Virus record (IMG/VR): IMGVR_UViG_3300025154_000418 | Location: 1 to 20,261 of that record | Reading direction: 5' to 3' (one strand) | Source of the DNA: a virus | DNA length: 20,261 nucleotides | Made by a program: the position numbers and the translations under genes | In this document: positions 13,620-20,261 of the stretch, one piece after another | Layout: every line of letters begins with the position of its first letter | Numbering within the stretch: the first letter of the stretch is position 1 | Notes under the pieces: generated by a model | What the model saw: the letters and a program-made list of their open reading frames with translations, nothing else | What the model was told of the DNA's origin: nothing | Database searches by the model: none

Positions 13620-15069
13620 TTTTCACCTCCTTTAAATTTATATTAAGTTTATTAATAAAAAAAGAAGTTAATTTATTTTCAACTCCTTTAAAACCATCTT
13701 TGATATCTTCTGGATATAAATCTATATAATAATATTCATTATCATGATAAAATTCATTTTTTCGATGTGTTTTGTTAACGTATGTATTTATGAAGTCTGA
13801 AGTATTTGTTGGATAATATAAACCAAAATATTCAATAATGATTTTAATATTATTAAATATAAGATAATAATCTGGAATATATGATTCATTATATTTAATA
13901 TTAAATAATTTATCTTTTCTAGGATATTTTCTAATATCAAATTTTAAATTTTTGATAAAATTATATACTGACATTTCTTCCAAACTATCAAATCTCTGGT
14001 TATCAATTAGTTTTATTTGATTATAGTCTAGAGCAATGTTTTTCCACTTAAAATAATCACAGAATAACTCTTTGTATCCGTACATCCTAAATGCTAATAT
14101 ATTAAAATAATTACATATTGCTTCTCTTGGTAACAATATAACATCTTTTTCTTGTTTAATTATATTATTAGCAATTAAACTCTTAATACCTTCTCTAATC
14201 ATCCAATATACATTATATTTGTTTTCCCAAAATTTATTAGGTACTTGAACCCCAAGTTCCCAAGGATGTATTTTGTATTGCGGAAAAACATATTGTATAA
14301 ATTCATAATAATGTTTAAAGTTATTGCTAATACTTCTATCTAGTCTTGATTCTCTGAATAAATCTCTGAAACTAATAAGTGATATTAACTCATTTCTTGA
14401 TAGATATTTATTATTAATCTTTAACCAATATTTAAAAAATAATTTTGTATGTTCTTTAGAATATACAGTAACATTAATATTTTTATTAGAAAGTGTTTGC
14501 TTGTAACACGCAAATGCAGTGCTTAAGTATTTAATATCATATATTAAATATAAACGTTTTAAATTCAATAAGTCATTTTCTCTTAATAAATTATTTATAA
14601 ACAAATAATTTATTAAAAATTTATTGTTTTGCATTGGATATTTTTCTAAAAACTGCGTAATACAACTTTCCAAATCATTATTATTATAAAGACTAATTAA
14701 ATAATCTTTCTTATCTTTAGAAAAATAGGTTTTAGTTTTTGTGCCATTTTGTTTTCTTCTTTCGGACTCCCTACTTTTAGATTGATGTAAATTAAATTTA
14801 TCACGCATCCAACTATATTCGCTCTTTGTTAAACCAATAAATATCTTAGATAAATCTTCAAAACTACTATTTGGGTATAACTCTATAAACAACTTTGTTT
14901 CTTCGTCTGACCATTGTCTACCCCTAATTTTGTGCCATTTGTTTTTCCCTAATATATATCGAATACTTTCGATACTTCTTTGAGGTAGATATAATCTTTG
15001 TATTTCTTCGTTTGTTTTGTCTAAATTATTTTTGACAATCTCTATTTCTTTAGCAGCCCATTTGCTCAT
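13612..15069 (-). CDS. free-standing homing endonuclease, PD-(D/E)XK/EDxHD-like with Myb/SANT repeats
   Basis: 485 residues from ATG 15069 (MSKWAAKEIE), which has a perfect AAGGAGG site 5-6 bases upstream. The frame is open to 15132, but that longer start has no ribosome binding site. The N-terminus has two Myb/SANT-like helix-turn-helix repeats (about 2-45 and 50-95: RQWSDEETKLFIELYP). The middle is helical and basic. The C-terminus carries a restriction-like nuclease core: SLEEMSVYNFI (E364/E365), YIPDYYLIF (D400), KIIIEYFGLYYP (E413), then THRKNEFYHDN and YYYIDLYPEDI. This recalls the EDxHD homing endonucleases of Bacillus phages such as I-Bth0305I. It sits between portal and protease genes, with hairpins in its leader, and its last codons read through the next gene's ribosome binding site. 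Confidence 0.75.
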   Translation of the reverse strand: MSKWAAKEIEIVKNNLDKTNEEIQRLYLPQRSIESIRYILGKNKWHKIRGRQWSDEETKLFIELYPNSSFEDLSKIFIGLTKSEYSWMRDKFNLHQSKSRESERRKQNGTKTKTYFSKDKKDYLISLYNNNDLESCITQFLEKYPMQNNKFLINYLFINNLLRENDLLNLKRLYLIYDIKYLSTAFACYKQTLSNKNINVTVYSKEHTKLFFKYWLKINNKYLSRNELISLISFRDLFRESRLDRSISNNFKHYYEFIQYVFPQYKIHPWELGVQVPNKFWENKYNVYWMIREGIKSLIANNIIKQEKDVILLPREAICNYFNILAFRMYGYKELFCDYFKWKNIALDYNQIKLIDNQRFDSLEEMSVYNFIKNLKFDIRKYPRKDKLFNIKYNESYIPDYYLIFNNIKIIIEYFGLYYPTNTSDFINTYVNKTHRKNEFYHDNEYYYIDLYPEDIKDGFKGVENKLTSFFINKLNINLKEVKNE

Positions 15070-15079
15070 TATTTCCTCC

Positions 15080-15100
15080 TTATCTAAAATTAAAAGATAA
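15080..15100 (-). promoter_or_regulatory. hairpin abutting the homing endonuclease ribosome binding site
   Basis: TTATCT and AGATAA pair around a 9-base loop. On the minus-strand RNA the 3' arm ends directly at GGAGG, taking the two As of AAGGAGG into the stem. Folding should reduce translation of the endonuclease. Confidence 0.5.
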
Positions 15101-15101
15101 A

Positions 15102-15138
15102 GAGGATAGCGGTGTGTCTCACGACATGACATATCCTC
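15102..15138 (-). terminator. hairpin in the homing endonuclease leader, possible terminator
   Basis: GAGGATA and TATCCTC pair (7 bp), with an inner TGTC/GACA pairing. On the minus strand the stem is followed by TTTATCTTTTAATTTT. It lies between the stop codon at 15147 and the endonuclease start, so it may attenuate transcription into the endonuclease and head genes. Confidence 0.5.
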
Positions 15139-15146
15139 AATACTGA

Positions 15147-15335
15147 CTATTTAAGAAATCTCAAAGTTGATGGTAAATTATCTAATATTTCTTGTAGTTT
15201 TTTTGTGTTACTAAAATAAAAAATCCCTTCTTGATCACTCAATAAAGGAATATTATTTTTAATTAGATAATCTTTAACGGATTGTGATGTTGTTTTAAAA
15301 ATATTAGATATAGACGTAGGATTTATGATATACAT
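15147..15335 (-). CDS. small winged-helix / MerR-like DNA-binding protein, possible
   Basis: 62 residues, ATG start, AAGGTGGTG upstream. The sequence INPTSISNIFKTTSQSVKDY has a helix-turn-helix pattern, followed by a wing-like stretch with SDQEGIFYFSNTKKLQEIL, as in excisionase or MerR-type small DNA-binding folds. There is no effector domain. Its ribosome binding site overlaps the portal stop codon, so it is translated right after the portal. It sits directly before the homing endonuclease leader. It could be part of the same insertion or an unrelated small regulator. The fold assignment is tentative. Confidence 0.55.
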   Translation of the reverse strand: MYIINPTSISNIFKTTSQSVKDYLIKNNIPLLSDQEGIFYFSNTKKLQEILDNLPSTLRFLK

Positions 15336-15351
15336 TTATAAAGACACCACC

Positions 15352-16950
15352 TTAAATTTTACCTGTTCCTTTCTCTATATTAGATCCATTTTGACGAGTT
15401 ATCTCTGCACTGTCAGATATTTCTTTTCCTGATTTTTCAGATGTTGGTCTCCCATTTTCATTATCTTTACCACTCATCTGCGATGCCATTACAATAGGAG
15501 TTAGACCATCTACAAATCCTTTGGCCTTTGCCATTGCCAATTCTCTTTCAAAATCAAAGGGATTCTTACCTAATGCTGCTGCAAAACTTTGTGGCAACAC
15601 CATACCAAGTTGTGCTAAAGCATTCGCATTATCTAATCTTTCTTTCCTACTTGCTGGCATTTGAGTACCTTCGAAATGGATCTGAAATTTATATTTCTTA
15701 GTTTTCTTATTTATAAAATAATTCATAAAATCTTCAAAATACGGATACATAAAAGTAACTACTTGTTCATCAATTGATAAACTATTACGACTTTCTTCCG
15801 CATTGGTTCTGTCAGTAGTGTATAATAATCTAGAGTTATTTCCACTACTAGCAACTGCTACCTTATTATATTGATCTAATATATTGGTAGCAGAACCACT
15901 AAATTCAAATGATTTAATATCTTCAAAAGGAGCAATTGCAAAATTAATTTCTTTCGCTAATCCTTGCCTAACCAAAGAAGCAAATTTACCAGCGGTTTCA
16001 GGACTTAATTGTAAAGCGTCTTTTACCGAACCACTTTTTGTATCTTTATTAAATCCAATTAAACCAATCAAAACTTTACTTGCTTCAATAATATATTTTG
16101 ATGTTTGTAATTTTCTAATCATTGGTCTAATTACTAATTCTGAAAAAAGAGGTGCAAAGAATGGGACATTTGTTGCTAATTCAGGATTAAATTTAAAACA
16201 CCAAAATCCATCAACTGGGCTAGTTTGTTTCCAATAAATATATGAAGAATTACGTTTATCAATTGGGTTGTGAGGAATATATTTATTACTAGTGTTTTTT
16301 AACATTCCTATATATTGTTTTTGCATCGATTTTGGATACATTTGAATATCTACTCCAGGATTAGATAAAAAATATGTATAATCGAAATCCCATAAAAATC
16401 CATAATCCCATCTACCAGTAATTTTGCAATAATCAATATTTAATTCTTGTAATAAATATTGATCTCCATCTTCACGAAAAACACAAAACATTGTTTCTCT
16501 TCTAATTAGTTGACGCAAAATAGATTTAAATTCTTTTTTATAATTAAATTTCTGTAAAAATGATTCTAATATTTTCTCATCTTTTTTATATGCAGGAGTA
16601 TTATAATCTTTTATTTCTGCATTTGTACAAGTATATGTTAAATCCCATGAAAGTAAATTACCTAGAAATTGAATTTGACGTTTATAGAGCATATCTATCA
16701 TCTCGAAATATTCAGAAAGTCCTCTTAATTCTTTCTCATTTTCTTTTGGATTTAATAATGCTTTATCAATAATATCTTGTGTTCCAGCAATAGGATTAAG
16801 ATTCATGTCTCTCATACGAGCATTTACTAAATCAGGTGTATAAATGTTGTTATATGCTCCAGACATTTGCTTTGCGAAAGATATTACATCCCATGTTTCT
16901 TGTTCTGTTAGAGGTAGAGTATCTGTATTTGTGACTTTCTTTTTTGTCAT
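15352..16950 (-). CDS. portal protein
   Basis: 532 residues, a normal size for a phage portal. It has an N-terminal helical region (YFEMIDMLYKRQIQFLGNLL), a wing-like beta part (LQELNIDYCKITGRWDYGFL), and a long central domain. SPVDGFWCFKFNPELATNVP and the following helices (LFSELVIRPMIRKLQTSKYI) fit a portal stem. The last 60 residues are a disordered polar tail (GKDNENGRPTSEKSG). AAAGGAGG precedes the ATG by 13 bases, longer than usual. It follows the large terminase by 27 bases and precedes the head genes. The portal forms the dodecameric DNA channel and docks the terminase; no enzymatic residues are expected. Confidence 0.85.
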   Translation of the reverse strand: MTKKKVTNTDTLPLTEQETWDVISFAKQMSGAYNNIYTPDLVNARMRDMNLNPIAGTQDIIDKALLNPKENEKELRGLSEYFEMIDMLYKRQIQFLGNLLSWDLTYTCTNAEIKDYNTPAYKKDEKILESFLQKFNYKKEFKSILRQLIRRETMFCVFREDGDQYLLQELNIDYCKITGRWDYGFLWDFDYTYFLSNPGVDIQMYPKSMQKQYIGMLKNTSNKYIPHNPIDKRNSSYIYWKQTSPVDGFWCFKFNPELATNVPFFAPLFSELVIRPMIRKLQTSKYIIEASKVLIGLIGFNKDTKSGSVKDALQLSPETAGKFASLVRQGLAKEINFAIAPFEDIKSFEFSGSATNILDQYNKVAVASSGNNSRLLYTTDRTNAEESRNSLSIDEQVVTFMYPYFEDFMNYFINKKTKKYKFQIHFEGTQMPASRKERLDNANALAQLGMVLPQSFAAALGKNPFDFERELAMAKAKGFVDGLTPIVMASQMSGKDNENGRPTSEKSGKEISDSAEITRQNGSNIEKGTGKI

Positions 16951-16977
16951 TGTTGTAAAGAAACCTCCTTTCTTTAA

Positions 16978-18795
16978 TTATAGGAATATTGTGTAAGCAG
17001 ATAGAATATCAAAATCATCTCTTGTATCTTTTTCAACTCTTAATTCCGACTCTTTTAATTTTATAAAATATAGAGAATATGACAATGAACTGAAACGGTC
17101 TTTTCTATGACCAGATGGTTCTGTAAGTTTAATATATCCACCTTTAACTTCCATTTCTAAATTAATCATCTCATGAATTAAGCGTGTTGTCTGAAAATAA
17201 TTGGCAATTACTCTTGCATTTTCATCAGCATCTAGTTTCAGAGAATCTTTATTGTCCATTAAATAGTCTCTTCCTTCAATCTCAGAGCATAATAACTTTA
17301 TTTTCTTCTTTTCAAATTGATTTTTTGTATATGTTGCCATTTCATGATTAACTTGTAATGCTGTTGCCCCAGCTACTTTAATTGAAAATATCAAAGGAAC
17401 TGCATTTTTATCATAAGCTCTTTCTTGCATTCTGTCATCATTCATGGCACACCAAGCAGGATATTCTATTCCCCTAGTATTATCAAATGTTATTTTTGTA
17501 ATCTCGTCATAAATTCCAATAGCATTTCCTGCCGTATCCATTACACAATAATCACAGTCTAAATCATAAAATATTTGCTTAAGTCTTAATGCTTGTAATG
17601 TTGTATGTTGCCCTTCTATAGCTTCAATATATTCAATTGTTTTTATATATTCATCTCCACTCGGAATACATCTTATAAAAGTGAATACGCTTGCATCATT
17701 CTGACGACCTCCCATTAAAGCACAGTCCACACCAAGAAATCTAATTTCATCTTCTCTTTTAGGTTTGTAAAATTTGTGTTTCTTCTTTTCCCCCTTGTAT
17801 TGGATATATTCCATATCACTCATTGGTAAAAACGGTTTTGTAATACTTCTGCTTTTATTTAAATCATCATATTTAAAATATGCCTTTTCTGATTCTCCGA
17901 AAAACATACATTCCATTTCCATTTCCCAAGACAAGGTATCGAAATCGTCCTCCTGCATTTCATCAATTACCTGTTCCTTCATTAACAACCCTTCTTGAAC
18001 AGATAACTGATAAGGAAGACCACAAATAAAATACTTTTTACCTTTAGTAAACATTTTGAAAAAAGATTGAAATCTATTCCATGCCCAATGTGATTTAAAC
18101 CAAGCCGAACTTAAATAAATCTCTTGATTTCTTTCTTGTAAATGTTTATATTTAGTTTTTTTTAGATATCCTGGTTGTCTAGGCGTACCAAGAAATCTTC
18201 GTAGAACTCTTGTTAATATATTGATATCAATAATCCGAAATTCATCATATACGCAAATATGCGCTCTGGCAGAACGAGCCTTATCATTGGACGCTACGAC
18301 CTTAATCCAACTTCCATTAGCAAAAACTATATTTGGGTCATCTGAGTTCATAGATGTAGAAATTTTAATAATTTCTCTCTTCAAATTTGGAGAATTCATC
18401 ATAATTTCTGGAATCTTTTCTGTTACTATTTTCATTGCCTGACCCTTGGAACCACTTGCGACCACTACCTTAGTCCCAGGATAAAGCAGACATCGACATA
18501 TACAAAAAATAGCAGTTAAATAAGTTTTACCTTGGGATCTTGCAGCAATATACATTACATAAACATAATGAAACATCATATATAATAAAATCTGCTGGAA
18601 AATTTTTAAATGTACATTTAGGTAATCCTTACAAAATCTTTGAGGGTTCTCTCTATAAAATGAAGTCCATTTGGCAACACCATTCATTAATTTTTCAGAT
18701 TTTGTTACATTATCGTTAGATTTATTAAAATTCCTACCCTTGAACCCCAATGAACCTTTTGAATATTTATTCCTATTTACTTGATAATTTCCCAT
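16978..18795 (-). CDS. terL: terminase large subunit
   Basis: 605 residues, full length. The ATPase domain has a Walker A AARSQGKT (84-91), Walker B HICVYDE (179-185) with catalytic E185, and a coupling motif LSSAW (228-232). The nuclease domain has acidic residues placed as in an RNase H-like fold: D357 (LGVDCALMG), D420 (CVMDTAGN) and D566 (RKDRFSSLSYS). It cuts and translocates DNA into the prohead through the portal. The ATG directly follows the stop codon of the zinc-finger gene, whose last codons hold its AAGGTGAG ribosome binding site, so the two are translationally coupled. This is the most secure identification in the window. Confidence 0.95.
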   Translation of the reverse strand: MGNYQVNRNKYSKGSLGFKGRNFNKSNDNVTKSEKLMNGVAKWTSFYRENPQRFCKDYLNVHLKIFQQILLYMMFHYVYVMYIAARSQGKTYLTAIFCICRCLLYPGTKVVVASGSKGQAMKIVTEKIPEIMMNSPNLKREIIKISTSMNSDDPNIVFANGSWIKVVASNDKARSARAHICVYDEFRIIDINILTRVLRRFLGTPRQPGYLKKTKYKHLQERNQEIYLSSAWFKSHWAWNRFQSFFKMFTKGKKYFICGLPYQLSVQEGLLMKEQVIDEMQEDDFDTLSWEMEMECMFFGESEKAYFKYDDLNKSRSITKPFLPMSDMEYIQYKGEKKKHKFYKPKREDEIRFLGVDCALMGGRQNDASVFTFIRCIPSGDEYIKTIEYIEAIEGQHTTLQALRLKQIFYDLDCDYCVMDTAGNAIGIYDEITKITFDNTRGIEYPAWCAMNDDRMQERAYDKNAVPLIFSIKVAGATALQVNHEMATYTKNQFEKKKIKLLCSEIEGRDYLMDNKDSLKLDADENARVIANYFQTTRLIHEMINLEMEVKGGYIKLTEPSGHRKDRFSSLSYSLYFIKLKESELRVEKDTRDDFDILSAYTIFL

Positions 18796-19761
18796 TTACT
18801 CACCTTCATCTATTTCGTCAATATTAAATTCTTTTGAAGGTATGTTAACTCTTAGATTTTCCATTTCATCTTCATATTCTTTTGAATATTCATTAGTAAT
18901 ACCCATCATTTTACAAATATGACCTAAGAACCATACTCTAATATACTTTCCGATTCCATCTACATCTTTCCATTCTTCATCTGGTTCTGGAATAGGTTCT
19001 TCATTTTCCCATTTTTTAATTAAAACACTATATGTAAGTTGATCTGAAGCATTCGCTCCAGATTCTTGTGCTGGTTTAATATTAGCATCACCCAATAGTT
19101 TTCCTCTGGCTTCTAGATCCTTATTTACATCTTCACCTGTTTCTCTTTTCTTTTTTATAGTTAAATTTTGTAATGCAATATCTTTAAAAAGAGTTTCTTG
19201 TGCATATGAGTCACATTCATAAGATGATACTAATCTAGATAAATCATTTTCTAAATAATAATACTCACTTTTAGAATAATTACTTCCCCAAAATCCAACC
19301 ATTTCTGGAGTTACTTCAAAGTCTTCATCAATAATTACATTTACACTACAATCATTTTCAATCTCTTCGTATTGATCACTTTCATCAAAACAAGTACCAT
19401 AATTATTGTTTTTACCAAAAGAATTTAACATTTTAAAATATGATTGAACTATTGTCCATTTTGTTTTTTTTGAATGACTTTCTGCACCAGTATAAGCAGA
19501 ATGTGAAAATGGTAAATCAAATTTTCTACATAAGTACCACAAAGCTTTTTTATATGAATCATGTTTTTTAACATATTCTTGATAATATTCTTCTAAACAA
19601 CTCTTGCAAATTGTCATCTTTTCTGTTTTTTTATTTACATCGCTTTTGCTAAGATAAAATTCATTGCTATCGCATCGCGTACATTTAACTGACGGATCAA
19701 TAATAATTTTATTTGTCGTTTCAATATTTTTATTTTTCCCGACTCTTGGAATTGATCTCAC
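18796..19761 (-). CDS. zinc-finger protein in the small-terminase position
   Basis: 321 residues, overlapping the large terminase's ribosome binding site. The N-terminus carries two CxxC pairs, C27/C30 and C52/C55 (CTRC-x21-CKSC), a likely zinc ribbon. A helical segment with DSYKKALWYLCRKFDLPF follows, then an acidic middle and a C-terminal helical part ending in an acidic tail. The position directly before the large terminase and the metal-binding N-terminus suggest a small-terminase or DNA-recognition role. No classical small-terminase helix-turn-helix is obvious. The GTG at 19761 lies inside the AAAGAGGTGA site. The in-frame ATT at 19752 is 5 bases from it and may be the true start (see findings). 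Role inferred from context. Confidence 0.65.
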   Translation of the reverse strand: MRSIPRVGKNKNIETTNKIIIDPSVKCTRCDSNEFYLSKSDVNKKTEKMTICKSCLEEYYQEYVKKHDSYKKALWYLCRKFDLPFSHSAYTGAESHSKKTKWTIVQSYFKMLNSFGKNNNYGTCFDESDQYEEIENDCSVNVIIDEDFEVTPEMVGFWGSNYSKSEYYYLENDLSRLVSSYECDSYAQETLFKDIALQNLTIKKKRETGEDVNKDLEARGKLLGDANIKPAQESGANASDQLTYSVLIKKWENEEPIPEPDEEWKDVDGIGKYIRVWFLGHICKMMGITNEYSKEYEDEMENLRVNIPSKEFNIDEIDEGE

Positions 19762-19789
19762 CTCTTTTAATTAAAGAAGAAATTAATTA

Positions 19790-20261
19790 CTAACCAACTT
19801 CTTCTAAATCCTTTTCTGTAATTACTACATTTTTCCATGATCTGTTATTTTTTATATCATATATAGACCCTTCTGATATATCATATAAATCGGCAATCAT
19901 CTTAACCTTTTCACCTTTAATAAGTAGGATTTTAATTTCTCTAACTAATTGTTCATTTAATTTTTTACATTTTAACTTCAATAATTTATTCTTAGTATCT
20001 TCATCTAGTAAATGTCCCCATCTGCGACCACTTTTTATATGAGAGATTATATCAGTGCCTATATTATAATTTTTAACTATTTCTGTATGTTTAATACCAT
20101 TTAATAACATAAATACTATTTCTAGAACATCTTTTTCAGTCAACTTTGCATTAGGATTCTTAATACCCTTTGTAGCTTCTCCTCTTGCTCGTTTAGGTTT
20201 ATATTTAGGTTTGCGTGGTTTTTTATTAGTATTTCTATCACATTTTTTACAAGCACTAACT
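19790..20261 (-). CDS. partial protein with two tandem helix-turn-helix repeats, probable homing-endonuclease relative
   Basis: The frame is open to the right edge of the window, so the 5' end is missing. The TTG at 20143 is not a convincing start. The visible part begins VSACKKCDRN with a CxxC pair, then a Lys/Arg/Pro-rich linker, then GIKNPNAKLTEKDVLEIVFM. Two similar repeats follow, about KLTEKDV to RRWGHLL and KLNEQLVREI to RSWKNVV, each a helix-turn-helix ending in a G/NR-W motif. The NPNAKLT-EDV pattern with repeats of this type is familiar from HNH and related homing endonucleases of phages. The nuclease half would lie outside the window. It ends 28 bases before the zinc-finger gene. 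Confidence 0.65.
   Translation of the reverse strand, partial: VSACKKCDRNTNKKPRKPKYKPKRARGEATKGIKNPNAKLTEKDVLEIVFMLLNGIKHTEIVKNYNIGTDIISHIKSGRRWGHLLDEDTKNKLLKLKCKKLNEQLVREIKILLIKGEKVKMIADLYDISEGSIYDIKNNRSWKNVVITEKDLEEVG

Noticed and set aside
13612-15132. Longer homing endonuclease start at 15132
   Set aside because: The first 21 codons cover the two leader hairpins and lack a ribosome binding site; ATG 15069 has a perfect one.
1-20261. CRISPR arrays, tRNA or rRNA genes, insertion sequences
   Set aside because: I saw no regularly spaced repeats, cloverleaf or transposase. The only repeats are the short ones listed.

Overview
This window is the head-and-neck structural module of a tailed double-stranded DNA phage (Caudoviricetes) or prophage. 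The host is probably a low-GC Bacillota (Bacillus, Clostridium or a relative). The evidence is the AT-rich composition, the near-consensus AAGGAGGTGAT-type ribosome binding sites, and the classical phage gene order. Every gene I can support lies on the minus strand, so transcription runs from high to low coordinates.

Right to left, the layout is as follows. A gene cut by the right edge carries two tandem helix-turn-helix repeats and looks like a homing-endonuclease relative (19790-20261). Next come a zinc-finger protein in the small-terminase position (18796-19761), the large terminase (16978-18795) and the portal (15352-16950). A small winged-helix-like protein (15147-15335) and a free-standing homing endonuclease with Myb/SANT-like repeats (13612-15069) follow. 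Then come a prohead protease-scaffold fusion (12120-13619), a head-fibre-like protein (11407-12093), a 51-residue coiled-coil protein (11236-11391), a capsid accessory protein (10662-11204) and the major capsid protein (9505-10596).

Left of the capsid gene, after a terminator, lie the neck and tail-tube genes. They are a GRPKK-starting virion protein (8695-9390), a connector/adaptor (8228-8680), a stopper-like protein with bacterial Ig-like domains (6992-8206), a tail-completion-like protein (6499-6975), an unidentified protein (5764-6498), the tail tube (4964-5749) and a small unidentified protein (4691-4942). A 357-bp non-coding gap full of inverted repeats (4334-4690), including a strong terminator, separates these from a small protein (4016-4333) and a 700-residue tail fibre (1893-3995). 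No tape-measure gene is present. The left end has a Cys-rich miniprotein, a GAAA-tetraloop terminator, a 65-residue unknown and a BRO-N/RusA-like fusion (98-1282).

Together, the terminase pair packages DNA through the portal. The protease-scaffold and capsid genes build the prohead, and the neck and tail-tube genes complete the connector. The points most worth a second look are: two adjacent neck genes whose only well-spaced start codons are ATT and ATC, one of them inside a 12-bp hairpin that covers its ribosome binding site; the BRO-N/RusA fusion; a conserved domain embedded in the protease-scaffold; and the homing endonuclease, with stacked hairpins in its leader and a 3' end that reads through the next gene's ribosome binding site.
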